A stretch of 64,000 bases of DNA from Acidobacteriota bacterium (GTDB taxonomy: Bacteria > Acidobacteriota > Polarisedimenticolia > J045). The position numbers and the translations under genes were made by a program. Below, piece after piece: positions 1 through 9,077 of this stretch. Every line of letters begins with the position of its first letter. Position 1 is the stretch's first letter. The stretch covers positions 149,148 through 213,147 of the forward strand of contig JAUZRX010000010.1 of assembly GCA_030949985.1 (NCBI GenBank). The letters run 5' to 3'. Below the pieces are notes generated by a model. That model ran no database searches, had not been told where the DNA came from, and saw only the letters and a program-made list of their open reading frames with translations.

Positions 1-2312
1 CCTCCCTCTGCCGCCCTGACGAAGATCCGCGACTGGCGCAGGGAGAACGCGAGCTGAGCGCCGTTGCGGGCGGCGAGCGGGACGAGACCACCTGGCACCC
101 CCTGGTGGCCGATCCCGACGGCGGTCTCGACGGCCTCCTGCGCCTGGCCATGGCCTTCGGGGCGTTCTGCCTGGGCCTGCTGGCGGTGCGCGACGACCGC
201 GATCGACGCCTGCTGCTCGCCGCCATAGGCGCCAGCGCCTCCCTGCAGGCCGTCTACGGCCTGGCCGAATCCCTCTCGGGACACCACCACATCTTCACCT
301 GGGCCAAGCAGCACTACCGTCCCCTGGCCAGCGGCACCTTCATCTGCCCCAACCACTTCGCCGCCCTGCTCTCGCTGGGCCTGTTCGCCCTGTTGGGCCT
401 CCTGATCGAGGTGCTCCGCGCCGGCCCCGGCGCCGGCGACCGGCGGGCGAAGACCTCTCTGGCCGCCACCGTGGCCGGCGTGATCCTGATCGCGATGATC
501 TGGTCTTCCTCCCGCGCCGCCCTGGGGGCGGCGGCCCTGAGCATGCTGCTTTTCTTCTGGCTGCTCCGCTCCGGGCGCCGGGAAGGCGGGGGCCTGGGCT
601 GGACCGGCATCGCCGCGGGTGCGGCGCTGATCATCGCCCTGGTCGCGGGCGCGGCCTGGATCCGCCCTCCCGAGCCCCTGGCCAACGACGTGGAGAATAT
701 CTCGGTGGACATGGGGGGCCGGGTGGGCATCTGGGGTTCGGCCGTCGCCATCGTCGGGGACTTCTGGCGCAGCGGCAGCGGTATCGGCACCTTCCGCTAC
801 CTGCACCCCCTCTACCGCCGCGCGGCATCCAACACCCGCTTCGTCCACGCCCACAACGACTACCTGGAATGGATCAGCGATACCGGCCTGCCCGGCGCGC
901 TCCTGCTGGTGGCCTGGCTGACCGTGCTGCTCCTGGCGGCGAGGCGCATCCTGCGCTCCGAGGGATCGGAGCGCCCGCTCTCCGCCGCCATGGTTGCGGG
1001 GCTGGCAGCCCTCGGCCTGCACGAGACAGTGGACTTCTCCCTCCAGCTTCCCGGTGTGGCGATTCCGGCGGCCCTGCTCGCCGGCGCGCTCTTCGCACCG
1101 GTGGCGTGGGGCCCGGGCCGCCCGGCGGACAGCGGGCCGGCCACCTGGCCCCGGACCTTGCTCGCCCTGAGCCTGGTCCTGGTGACGGCGACGGGCGTGC
1201 GCCTGGTGAGTCTGCGGCCCCTGCCCGCGTGGCCCGAAACACCTCCCGGGGGCCTGATCGCCGTGGAGTCGGCCCGGAAGTGGTCCCGACAGCAGATCGA
1301 CCGGGTGCTTCGCCAGGCGGCTCGCGGGGGGCCTGGAAGTGGCCAGGAAGCCCGCCAGGCCCTGTCCGCAGCCTGGCTGACCCTCCAGCGCTCCGCCCGT
1401 CGCGCGCCCCTCCGCAGCGAACTGCGCATCACCCAGTGGCTGGCCGGCCAGTCCCTCGTCGCCCTCGACACCGCGCGCCTGGGCCGGAAACCGGAGGTCG
1501 GCCGACTGCTCGACCACTACCTGGACCGGGCCCTCGAGCTGGCCCCCGCGGATCGACAGCGCAGGCTCGTGCTGGCCCGCAAGTGGATGCTCGCCGGCCG
1601 CCCCGACAAGGCCCGCAAGGTGGTCCGCGACCTGCTCGCCATGCGCCCGTCGATGGCCCGCGAGGCCTGGGAGATCCTCGGCGGCACCCGGCTCGCCCTC
1701 GCCGACCTGATGGAAGCCACGCCCAATACGCCGGGGGCCGCGGCCCAGCTCGCCCGCTACCTGGTGCTCGAGTGCAAGGATCCGGCCGGGGCGAGGATCG
1801 TCCTCACCCGGGCCCTCGAGCGGCACCCCGAGGCCTGGCAGCTCCGCGTCGCACTGGCCCAGCGGGAGTCGGGAGCGCGCCGCCATGAGCGCGCCCTCGA
1901 GATTCTCGACGCCCGGCCCCTGCCTGAGGACCCGCGCTGGCGGCGGGCTGTCCTGCGCACGCGGATCCAGGCTCTCACCGCCCTCGGGCGCGGAGCGGAG
2001 ATGCGCCGGGCCATCGACGCATTGGAGGCCGGAGGAGAAGCCCGGCCCTGGATCGACTACTACCGATCCCTGGTACACGTCAAGGAAGGCGACAAGGAAC
2101 AGGCCATCGAACTTCTCGAGCGAGCGGTCAGCGCCCGGAAGAACCCTCTTCCCGACCCCACGCGCCTGCGCGCGCTGATCCTCCTCGGCCAGCTCGAACG
2201 GGGGCGGGGGGAGTACCGCAAGGCCCTCGAGACCTACCGCAACGCGCGGAAGATCGACCCCTCCCACCCGGAGGTCCGGCGCTTTTTCGCCGATCTCTCG
2301 AGAAGACCGTGA
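1..2312 (+). CDS. O-antigen ligase/polymerase-like membrane protein with TPR tail (5' partial)
   Basis: The frame is open back to the window edge (codons in register with base 3), so the true start lies outside; the GTG at 105 is only an internal start-like codon. The first ~330 visible residues are a series of hydrophobic membrane segments. A hydrophilic loop carries HAHNDYLEW (about 848-874), a hallmark of Wzy_C/O-antigen ligase proteins. The last ~250 residues are soluble helical repeats ending in a clear TPR unit (ALETYRNARKIDPSHPEV). Such proteins polymerise or ligate lipid-linked glycans at the periplasmic face of the inner membrane. It converges on the BY-kinase gene 33 bp away. Ligase versus polymerase cannot be decided from sequence. 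Confidence 0.8.
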   Translation, partial: SLCRPDEDPRLAQGERELSAVAGGERDETTWHPLVADPDGGLDGLLRLAMAFGAFCLGLLAVRDDRDRRLLLAAIGASASLQAVYGLAESLSGHHHIFTWAKQHYRPLASGTFICPNHFAALLSLGLFALLGLLIEVLRAGPGAGDRRAKTSLAATVAGVILIAMIWSSSRAALGAAALSMLLFFWLLRSGRREGGGLGWTGIAAGAALIIALVAGAAWIRPPEPLANDVENISVDMGGRVGIWGSAVAIVGDFWRSGSGIGTFRYLHPLYRRAASNTRFVHAHNDYLEWISDTGLPGALLLVAWLTVLLLAARRILRSEGSERPLSAAMVAGLAALGLHETVDFSLQLPGVAIPAALLAGALFAPVAWGPGRPADSGPATWPRTLLALSLVLVTATGVRLVSLRPLPAWPETPPGGLIAVESARKWSRQQIDRVLRQAARGGPGSGQEARQALSAAWLTLQRSARRAPLRSELRITQWLAGQSLVALDTARLGRKPEVGRLLDHYLDRALELAPADRQRRLVLARKWMLAGRPDKARKVVRDLLAMRPSMAREAWEILGGTRLALADLMEATPNTPGAAAQLARYLVLECKDPAGARIVLTRALERHPEAWQLRVALAQRESGARRHERALEILDARPLPEDPRWRRAVLRTRIQALTALGRGAEMRRAIDALEAGGEARPWIDYYRSLVHVKEGDKEQAIELLERAVSARKNPLPDPTRLRALILLGQLERGRGEYRKALETYRNARKIDPSHPEVRRFFADLSRRP

Positions 2313-2345
2313 CCGCGGGCGCTTCCCGGTCACCCGGCCCGGCCG

Positions 2346-4607
2346 TCAGCCTCCGGCGGAACGACGTCGCGTCTCGGGCCGTTGGGCCGGCGGCGCCTGG
2401 GGGACGGTCTCCCCCTTCGCCCGCCGCTCCATGGCCTTGCGGTAGTAGCCCCGCCGGTAGTGGTAGTAGCGGTAGTAGCTGCCGGAACGCTCCTCGGTGA
2501 TCTCGCCATTGAGGACCACACCGACAAGCCGCGTCTTGACCTTGCGCAGGGCTTCCATGGCCTGGCGCACGGCGTCTTTCTGGGTCGCCATCGAGCGGGC
2601 GACGAAAATCGTCCCCTCCACCGCCGGAACGATGTTGAAGGCGTCGGCGAAGACCAGCACCGGGGGCGTGTCGACGATCACGAACTCGAAACGCTCTCCC
2701 AGGCGACGCACCACCTCGCTGAGCTTCCGCCGGTCGAGCAGGGTCGCCGGATCCGGCGGACAGGGCCCCCCGGGCACCAGGAAGAGGTTGGGATAGACCG
2801 TCGGCACCACCACGTCCTCGATGGGCAGGGTGCTGGCCAGCACGTTGGTCAAGCCCCGGTTCTTGTCCGCCTTGAAGACCCTGTGCAGCCGCGGATGACG
2901 CAGGTCGGCATCGATCAGCACCACCCCATGGCCGAAGGACGCGAGGGTGCGAGCCAGGTTGGCCGCGATGGTGCTCTTGCCCTCCCCGGGCAAGCCCGAA
3001 GTGACCATCAGCGAGGCCGGCGGACGCCCGGCCTGGGCCAGGAGCAGGGCCGAGCGCATGGCGCGGAAGGCCTCCTCCACGTCGTGGTTCCTCTGGGCCG
3101 CCATCATCGGTGTCGTGCCGCTCCGCTTGCGTGAGAAGGCGAGCCGCGGCTTGTGGGGCGTGACCAGGCGCGGAATGCTCCCGAGAAGGGGCAGCCCGGT
3201 CAGTTCTGCCAGGTGGGCGCCTCCACGGACCTTGTTGTCCATCGCCTCGGCCAGGAAGGCCGCGCCCACGCCCAGGAACAGGCCGAAGACCAGGCCCAGC
3301 GCCAGGTTGAGCTTGACCCGGGGGACCGCCGGACTCTCCGGCACGCTGGCCGGCCCGATGATCGCCACCTGGCGCTCGAGGATCTCCCGCAGGTCGGAAC
3401 TGCGGGCCACTTCTTCCCGGCGCGCCAGCAGACGCTCGAGGTTGGCCTTCTTTTGCTCGTACTCCCGGCGAAGCGACTCCACCTCGCTGGCCTGGTACTG
3501 CTTGGCGTTGGCCAGCCGTTTTTCCTGCTCGTAGAGCTGGCGCAGGCGCTGCTCCTGCTCCCGCGCGGCCACCAGGTCCGCCCGGGCGCCGGCGATCGCC
3601 TGGTGGTAGAGCTTTTCGGCTTCGGCGAGCAGATTCCGCCGCGTCTCCTGCTCGGCGGTGCGCAACTCTCGCAGGCGAGGCCAGTTCGGCCCCACCTTGC
3701 CTTCCATGTCGGCGATCGCGGCCTGGATCGACGCCAGTTGCTCGTGATACTTGAGCACCTGCAGGTTCGAACGCACCACGTCGAGGGCCATGGGCTCGGC
3801 CTGCTCGTAGGCATGGAGCCGGGCCTCGGCACTGGCCCGGCGGGACTTGGCTTCCGTCAGGGTCGCGTCGAGACGCTCGAGCCGGGTACGGCGCATGTCG
3901 CTGTCGGAAGCCACCAGCGCCGCATCGTGGGTCCGGGTCGCCAGCTCCAGCTCGCGTTCGATCTCCCGCAGCTCGGCGTTGGCCTCCTCGATGCCGTCTT
4001 CGATCACTTCCAGCGCCCGCCTCCGCGGAGCGAGACCGATCTCTTCGACGAAGAAATCCTGGTAGGCATGGACCACGGCGTTGACCACGTCGGCGGCCAG
4101 TTCCGGCGAGGCATGCCGGAAACTCACCCCCACCACGCTGGAGTACTCGAGCTGCTCGACCTTCAGCCGCTCACGAATCCAGCGGGCCATCCGCTTGTCG
4201 TCCGGTGTGGCGTCGGCGCTCTCCTCGTCGCTGGAGGTCAACAACTCGACGATGCGTTCACGAATCGGGTAGTCCTCCCGATGGAGTGCCCGCATCAGCA
4301 CCTTGGCGTCCTTGATCAGCAGGTACTGGGTCTGGTAGAAGCGCTGGATCTCGAACTCGTTCCAGACCATCGGCATCACGTCGTCCGACTCCAGCACCTT
4401 GGGCGTGGAACGTTCGATGAGGATCCGGGCGGACGCGTCGTAGAGCGGCGTGCGCAGGAAGGTCACCAGGCCGGTGACGATGAAAACCTGGGCGGCAATG
4501 GCGACCACCAGCCAGCGTCGCTGCCAAAGCAGACGCTGAACGGCTTTCAGACTCCAATCCCCCTCGGCGTTCTGCTCGGGAGCCATCTCGGCGGGACGAT
4601 CCTGCAT
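2346..4607 (-). CDS. Polysaccharide chain-length regulator / tyrosine autokinase (Wzc-like BY-kinase)
   Basis: Wzz-type membrane domain fused to a cytoplasmic BY-kinase, about 753 residues. Transmembrane segments lie near residues 29-46 and 436-453, with a long periplasmic coiled coil between them. The kinase has Walker A SGLPGEGKST (~540), Walker A' LIDADLRHP (~564) and Walker B VIVDTPPVL (~646). The C-terminus has a tyrosine cluster (YYRYYHYRRGYY), the expected autophosphorylation tail controlling polymer export. An ATG 27 codons upstream is possible, but the ATG at 4607 has a GGGGAGAG ribosome site and starts the conserved part. It is last in the minus-strand polysaccharide operon, 127 bp after the guanylyltransferase; a TATGTT-like -10 near 4655-4660 could give it its own promoter. 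Confidence 0.9.
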   Translation of the reverse strand: MQDRPAEMAPEQNAEGDWSLKAVQRLLWQRRWLVVAIAAQVFIVTGLVTFLRTPLYDASARILIERSTPKVLESDDVMPMVWNEFEIQRFYQTQYLLIKDAKVLMRALHREDYPIRERIVELLTSSDEESADATPDDKRMARWIRERLKVEQLEYSSVVGVSFRHASPELAADVVNAVVHAYQDFFVEEIGLAPRRRALEVIEDGIEEANAELREIERELELATRTHDAALVASDSDMRRTRLERLDATLTEAKSRRASAEARLHAYEQAEPMALDVVRSNLQVLKYHEQLASIQAAIADMEGKVGPNWPRLRELRTAEQETRRNLLAEAEKLYHQAIAGARADLVAAREQEQRLRQLYEQEKRLANAKQYQASEVESLRREYEQKKANLERLLARREEVARSSDLREILERQVAIIGPASVPESPAVPRVKLNLALGLVFGLFLGVGAAFLAEAMDNKVRGGAHLAELTGLPLLGSIPRLVTPHKPRLAFSRKRSGTTPMMAAQRNHDVEEAFRAMRSALLLAQAGRPPASLMVTSGLPGEGKSTIAANLARTLASFGHGVVLIDADLRHPRLHRVFKADKNRGLTNVLASTLPIEDVVVPTVYPNLFLVPGGPCPPDPATLLDRRKLSEVVRRLGERFEFVIVDTPPVLVFADAFNIVPAVEGTIFVARSMATQKDAVRQAMEALRKVKTRLVGVVLNGEITEERSGSYYRYYHYRRGYYRKAMERRAKGETVPQAPPAQRPETRRRSAGG

Positions 4608-4734
4608 CGGGCACTCTCCCCACACCCGGACCGGACGGGACCGGGCCAGTCGGCTGACAACATAATGCATGCGGCCCCCTTCGGGCAATCGCGGACTGTT
4701 TCGGCGAGAATCCGGCAGGGCCCGGCGGTTCGGA

Positions 4735-5748
4735 TCAGGAGAGGAAGTCCTTGACCCGCTGTGAAGTATGGCGGGGACAGACGAGCACGCCTTCGGGGCC
4801 GATCACCACCATCCGACCGCCCTCGCCGAGCACCACCGCCCGCCCCCCGGCACCGTCGAGCCGCAGCACGACGCTGTCCCCGGCCCCCTCGCCGCGCACC
4901 TCGAGGCAGACCGCGGGCCCCGCGTCGCCCCGCGCCGCCAGGGCCGCCACCGCTTCCCATCCGCCGATGTCGCTCCAGCCCGCCTCGAGGGGCACCAGTA
5001 CGACTTTCCCGGCCCGTTCCAGCAAGGCGTAGTCGATGGAGGTCCGGGGTACCTGTTCCCATTCCTGGAAACGTCCCGAGTCCACGTATCGCTCCACGGC
5101 CGACGCCACTTGCGGAGCGTGCCGGTCCATGGCCCGGCGGAAGACCTCCGCCTGCCAGATGAAGATCCCGGCGTTCCAGAAGTGCCGGCCACCGGCCAGG
5201 TACTCGGCGGCGGCGGCGGCATCGGGTTTTTCGACAAAGCGCCGCACGGGGAGAACCCCGCCGTCGGCGGAACCCGCTTCCACGTAACCGAAGCCCGTGG
5301 CGGGCCGATCCGGGCGTACGCCGAGAATCACCAGGGCCCCTTCCCGGGCGGCCCGGGCGGCGGTGCCGAGGGTCCGGGAGAAGGCCCGGATATCCGCGAC
5401 CCGGTGATCGGCGGGGAACACACCCACCACGGCCCGGGGATCCTCCCGGCGCAGCCGCTCCATGGCCAGGGTGACGGCCCCGGCCGTGTCCCGGGGGGCC
5501 GGCTCCTCGCCGAGGGGAAGCCCCGCCAGGCGCGGGCAGGCCTCGAGGAGCCGGCGGCCGAGACGAGGCTCGGCCTGGAGCACCATGCGTTCGAGGGGCA
5601 GATGCGGCAGGAGGCGTTCGACGGTGGCCTCGAGCAGACTGCGCCCGTCTCCGCCGAGGGGCAGCAGGGGCTTGGGCCGATCCGGACCGGTCCAGGGCCA
5701 CAGGCGCTTGCCGCCGCCTCCGGCGAGGATCACGGCCCGGTCGAGCAC
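4735..5748 (-). CDS. manC: Mannose-1-phosphate guanylyltransferase (GDP-mannose pyrophosphorylase)
   Basis: 337-residue nucleotidyltransferase making GDP-mannose from GTP and mannose-1-phosphate for glycan synthesis. The N-terminus has the nucleotide-binding signature AVILAGGGGKRLWPWT followed by RPKPLLPLGG. The middle has FVEKPDAAAAAEYLAGGRHFWNAGIFIW, typical of the GMP family (FVEKP binds the sugar phosphate). It ends after a short left-handed beta-helix-like tail and lacks a C-terminal isomerase domain, so it should be monofunctional. The start is GTG with AGGAGG eight bases upstream. It begins 3 bp after the upstream epimerase stop, indicating co-transcription. Confidence 0.85.
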   Translation of the reverse strand: MLDRAVILAGGGGKRLWPWTGPDRPKPLLPLGGDGRSLLEATVERLLPHLPLERMVLQAEPRLGRRLLEACPRLAGLPLGEEPAPRDTAGAVTLAMERLRREDPRAVVGVFPADHRVADIRAFSRTLGTAARAAREGALVILGVRPDRPATGFGYVEAGSADGGVLPVRRFVEKPDAAAAAEYLAGGRHFWNAGIFIWQAEVFRRAMDRHAPQVASAVERYVDSGRFQEWEQVPRTSIDYALLERAGKVVLVPLEAGWSDIGGWEAVAALAARGDAGPAVCLEVRGEGAGDSVVLRLDGAGGRAVVLGEGGRMVVIGPEGVLVCPRHTSQRVKDFLS

Positions 5749-5751
5749 GGA

Positions 5752-6705
5752 CTAGGCCTCCTGGAGGGCCTCGACCGTGCGGGCCAGGCCTTCATCCAGC
5801 CCCACCTTGACCCGGTAGCCGAGAAGGCGCTCGGCCTTGGAGATGTCCGCCAGGGAGTGCTGGATGTCACCGGCCCGGGGCGGCCCGTGCACCGGCTCGA
5901 TAGCGGTGCCGAGAATCTTGTTCAGGCGGTCCACCAGGTCGAGCAGTGAGATCCTCTCGCCGCAGGCCACGTTGTAAGCCTCGCCACAGGCCTCCTCGGG
6001 GGCCTCGGCGGCCAGCAGGTTGATCTGCACCACGTTCTCGATGAAGGTGAAATCCCGCGTCTGCCGGCCATCGCCGTTGATCGTCGGCGCCTGGCCGGCC
6101 AGCATCATCGAGGCGAATTTCGGGATCACCGCCGAGTACTCCGAGCCGGGGTCCTGGCGCGGCCCGAAGACGTTGAAATAGCGCAGGGCCACGGTTTTGA
6201 GTCCATAGAGATGGGTGAAGACGCGGCAGTAGGTCTCCGCCGCCAGCTTGTCCACGCCGTAGGGGGAGAGGGGCGCGGGGGTCATGGTCTCCACCTTGGG
6301 CAATGCCGGAGACTCACCGTAGAGGGACGAGGAGGAGGCCGCCACGAAACGGCGCACACCCAGGTCCCGGGCGGCGAGCAGCAGGTTGAGGGTACCGTCC
6401 ATGTTCACCCGGTGGGAACTGACGGGATCGGCCACCGAGCGGGCCACGGAGGGAATCGCGGCCTGGTGCAGCACCACCTCGCACCCGTCCACGGCCCGGC
6501 GCGCGGTCTCGGCATCGACGATGTCACCTTCAAGCAGTTCGAAGCTGCCGCCCCCCAGGGCGCGCCAGGCCTCCACCTGCTGGAGATTCGAGCGGCGTCC
6601 GGTGGAGAAGTCGTCGATCACGCGCACGTCGTCGCCGCGGCGCAGCAGGGCCTCCACCAGGTTGGAGCCGATGAATCCACCACCGCCCGTTACCAAAACT
6701 CGCAA
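5752..6705 (-). CDS. NAD-dependent nucleotide-sugar epimerase (UDP-glucose/GlcNAc 4-epimerase type)
   Basis: 317-residue extended short-chain dehydrogenase. The Rossmann glycine motif GGGGFIGSNL is at residues 7-16. The catalytic serine region is ASSSSLYGE and the Tyr-Lys pair is in YGVDK. The C-terminal half has the sugar-binding motif PRAGDIQHSLADISKAERLLGY (in two parts), typical of WbpP/GalE-like epimerases. It should interconvert C4 epimers of UDP-hexoses feeding the surface polysaccharide. The start is TTG (6705) with GGAGGT seven bases upstream. It sits between ugd and manC in the operon. Exact substrate is unknown. Confidence 0.85.
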   Translation of the reverse strand: MRVLVTGGGGFIGSNLVEALLRRGDDVRVIDDFSTGRRSNLQQVEAWRALGGGSFELLEGDIVDAETARRAVDGCEVVLHQAAIPSVARSVADPVSSHRVNMDGTLNLLLAARDLGVRRFVAASSSSLYGESPALPKVETMTPAPLSPYGVDKLAAETYCRVFTHLYGLKTVALRYFNVFGPRQDPGSEYSAVIPKFASMMLAGQAPTINGDGRQTRDFTFIENVVQINLLAAEAPEEACGEAYNVACGERISLLDLVDRLNKILGTAIEPVHGPPRAGDIQHSLADISKAERLLGYRVKVGLDEGLARTVEALQEA

Positions 6706-6749
6706 GGTCCTACCTCCTGCCGGTCCTCACCGCCGGCCTTGGGAAATGT

Positions 6750-8051
6750 CTAACGCCCGACGGCGATGTAGCGCAAGCCCTGCCGCTCCACGTCCTCGCG
6801 CTCGTAGATGTTGCGCATGTCCACCAGCACCGGCCGGGCCAGGGCCTCCTTCAGGCGCTGGAGGTCCAGGTTGCGAAACTGGTTCCACTCGGTGACCAGG
6901 GCCACCACGTCGGCACCCCGGCAGGTGGAGTATTCGTCCTCGCCGATCTCGCCGTCGAAGCCGGCGGCCCGGGCGGTCTCCACGGCGATCGGGTCGAAGG
7001 CCCGCACCCGACCCCCCTCCCGCCGGACCTGGTGGGCGATCTTCAACGCGGCGGACTCCCGCACATCGTCGGTGTTGGGCTTGAAAGCCAGGCCCAGCAT
7101 GGCCACCGTCCGGCCCTTCAACTCGCCACCCACCGCCTCCCGCAGTTTGTTCACCATCCGCCGCGGCTGATCATCGTTGACACTCACCGCAGCCCCGATG
7201 ATCCGCAGGGGTTCGCCGAACTCCTCGGCGGTAGCCAAAATCGCCTGGGTGTCCTTGGGGAAGCAGGAACCGCCGTAGCCGGGTCCCGGATGAAGAAACT
7301 TGGGCCCGATACGCTGGTCGAGCCCCATGCCCCGCGCGATGTCGTGGACATCGGCCCCCACCTTCTCGCACAGGGCGGCCATCTCGTTGATGTAGGAGAT
7401 CTTCACCGCCAGGAAGGCGTTGGAGGCGTACTTGATCAGTTCCGAGGTGCGGCGGGAGGTGTGGAGGATCGGGGTCTGGATCAGGTAGAGCGGGCGGTAG
7501 AGATCCTCCAGGATCGCCCGGGCCTGCTCCTCTTCGGTGCCGATCACCACCCGGTTGGGCCGCATGAAATCTTCGAGGGCCGCACCTTCCCGCAGGAACT
7601 CGGGGTTGGAGGCGACCGAGAAGGGATGCCCGCCCCCGCTGCGTTCGGCGATCAACGCCTCGACCTTGTCCCCCGTGCCCACCGGCACGGTGGACTTGAT
7701 CACGATCACCTTGTAACCGTTGATCGCCTCGGCAATCGATCCCGCCACGGCGAGCACGGACGAAAGATCGGCCCGCCCATGGGGATCCTGGGGGGTGCCG
7801 ACGCAAATGAAGAGCACCAGGTTGTCCCGCACGGCCTCTTCGAGATCGGTGGAAAAGCGCAGCCGACCGGCGGCGGTATTGCGGGCCACGAGCTGCTCGA
7901 GTCCGGGCTCGTAGATCGGCACCTTGCCCGCCTGGAGCGAGTCGACCTTGGCCGCATCGCTGTCCACGCAGGTGACGGTGGTCCCAAACTCGGCAAAGCA
8001 GGCCCCGGAAACCAGGCCCACGTACCCCGTGCCGATGACGGCGATATTCAT
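6750..8051 (-). CDS. ugd: UDP-glucose 6-dehydrogenase
   Basis: 433 residues from ATG 8051; the frame extends further upstream but homology begins at MNIAVIGTGYVGLVSG, the NAD-binding glycine motif. The enzyme oxidises UDP-glucose to UDP-glucuronate in two NAD-dependent steps. The catalytic cysteine is in GYGGSCFPKD, and the C-terminal NAD/UDP-binding domain has GLAFKPNTDDVRES. It lies between two epimerase genes. The product UDP-GlcA is a plausible substrate of the neighbouring 8113-9069 enzyme, which resembles UDP-glucuronate 4-epimerases, so the pair may make UDP-galacturonate. Confidence 0.92.
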   Translation of the reverse strand: MNIAVIGTGYVGLVSGACFAEFGTTVTCVDSDAAKVDSLQAGKVPIYEPGLEQLVARNTAAGRLRFSTDLEEAVRDNLVLFICVGTPQDPHGRADLSSVLAVAGSIAEAINGYKVIVIKSTVPVGTGDKVEALIAERSGGGHPFSVASNPEFLREGAALEDFMRPNRVVIGTEEEQARAILEDLYRPLYLIQTPILHTSRRTSELIKYASNAFLAVKISYINEMAALCEKVGADVHDIARGMGLDQRIGPKFLHPGPGYGGSCFPKDTQAILATAEEFGEPLRIIGAAVSVNDDQPRRMVNKLREAVGGELKGRTVAMLGLAFKPNTDDVRESAALKIAHQVRREGGRVRAFDPIAVETARAAGFDGEIGEDEYSTCRGADVVALVTEWNQFRNLDLQRLKEALARPVLVDMRNIYEREDVERQGLRYIAVGR

Positions 8052-8112
8052 CTCTTCGCGGCCTCCCTGGCGCTTGCGCCGGCGCGGTCGTCTGCAGGAA
8101 CCCCGTCCGGAT

Positions 8113-9069
8113 TCAGGGGGCCGACTCCCGGTACCAGCGGACGAAACGCTCGATCCCCTCTTCGACGGGAACCTGCGGATCGTACCCCAATTCCCGCCGG
8201 GCGCGCGAGACATCGGCCCAGGTCCGGAGTACGTCGCCGGGCTGGAAGGGCCGGCGCTCGATCTGCGGCTCACGACCCAGGGCGCGACCGATCAGAGCGA
8301 CCAGATCCGCCAGGGAAATCGTGGCCGACTCGCCCAGGTTGTAGACCCGGCATCCGCGGGCCGCGTCGATGGCGGCCAGCACGCCGGCGACGATGTCGTC
8401 GATGTAGGTGTAGTCCCGCTCGCTGCTACCGTCGCCGAACATGGGCACGGGACGGCCCTGGTCGATGAGCCGTGTGAACTTGTGGATCGCCATTTCCGGG
8501 CGCTGCCGGGGCCCGTAGACGGTGAAAAAGCGCAGCCCGATGGTATCCAGGCCGTAGAGATGGTGAAAGGTGTGCGCGATGACCTCACAGGCCTTTTTCG
8601 TCGCGGCATAGGGCGAGACCGGGTGGTCGACCGGGTCGTCCTCGGAGAAGGGCACCTTCTCGTTGCCCCCGTAGACCGATGAAGACGAGGCGTAGATCAC
8701 CCGCCGCACGCCGGCCTGGCGGGCAGCCTCCAGCAGCACCGTGGTCCCCCGCACATTGACATCGGCGTAGAGTTCAGGTTGCTCGAGGGACGGCCGCACG
8801 CCGGCCCGAGCCGCGAGGTGCACCAGCACGTCGACCGACTCGGCGGCCATCAGCCGGCGGACCAGCTCCCGATCCCGAATATCCCCTTCCACCAGGCGGA
8901 AGGCCTCGTGGCCATCCCATCGGCGGAGGTTGGCGCGCTTGATTCCGGGATCGTAGAAGTCGTCGAAATTGTCCAGGCCCACCACCCGGTCGCCGCGCTC
9001 GAGAAGCCGGTCGGTGACGTGGGAGCCGATGAAGCCCGCCGCCCCGGTGACCAGGTAGGTACTCGCCAC
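8113..9069 (-). CDS. NAD-dependent epimerase, UDP-glucuronate 4-epimerase-like
   Basis: 318-residue extended SDR. Glycine motif GAAGFIGSHV, catalytic region ASSSSVYGG, and YAATKKACE carrying the Tyr-Lys pair. The segment LDNFDDFYDPGIKRANL is typical of UDP-glucuronate epimerases (CapI/LspL type). The start is GTG (9069) with AGGAGGG close upstream. It is 8 bp after the stop of the sugar dehydrogenase at 9078 and 61 bp before ugd. Together with ugd it suggests synthesis of UDP-galacturonate; the substrate is inferred from family resemblance only. Confidence 0.85.
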   Translation of the reverse strand: MASTYLVTGAAGFIGSHVTDRLLERGDRVVGLDNFDDFYDPGIKRANLRRWDGHEAFRLVEGDIRDRELVRRLMAAESVDVLVHLAARAGVRPSLEQPELYADVNVRGTTVLLEAARQAGVRRVIYASSSSVYGGNEKVPFSEDDPVDHPVSPYAATKKACEVIAHTFHHLYGLDTIGLRFFTVYGPRQRPEMAIHKFTRLIDQGRPVPMFGDGSSERDYTYIDDIVAGVLAAIDAARGCRVYNLGESATISLADLVALIGRALGREPQIERRPFQPGDVLRTWADVSRARRELGYDPQVPVEEGIERFVRWYRESAP

Positions 9070-9077
9070 GGACCCTC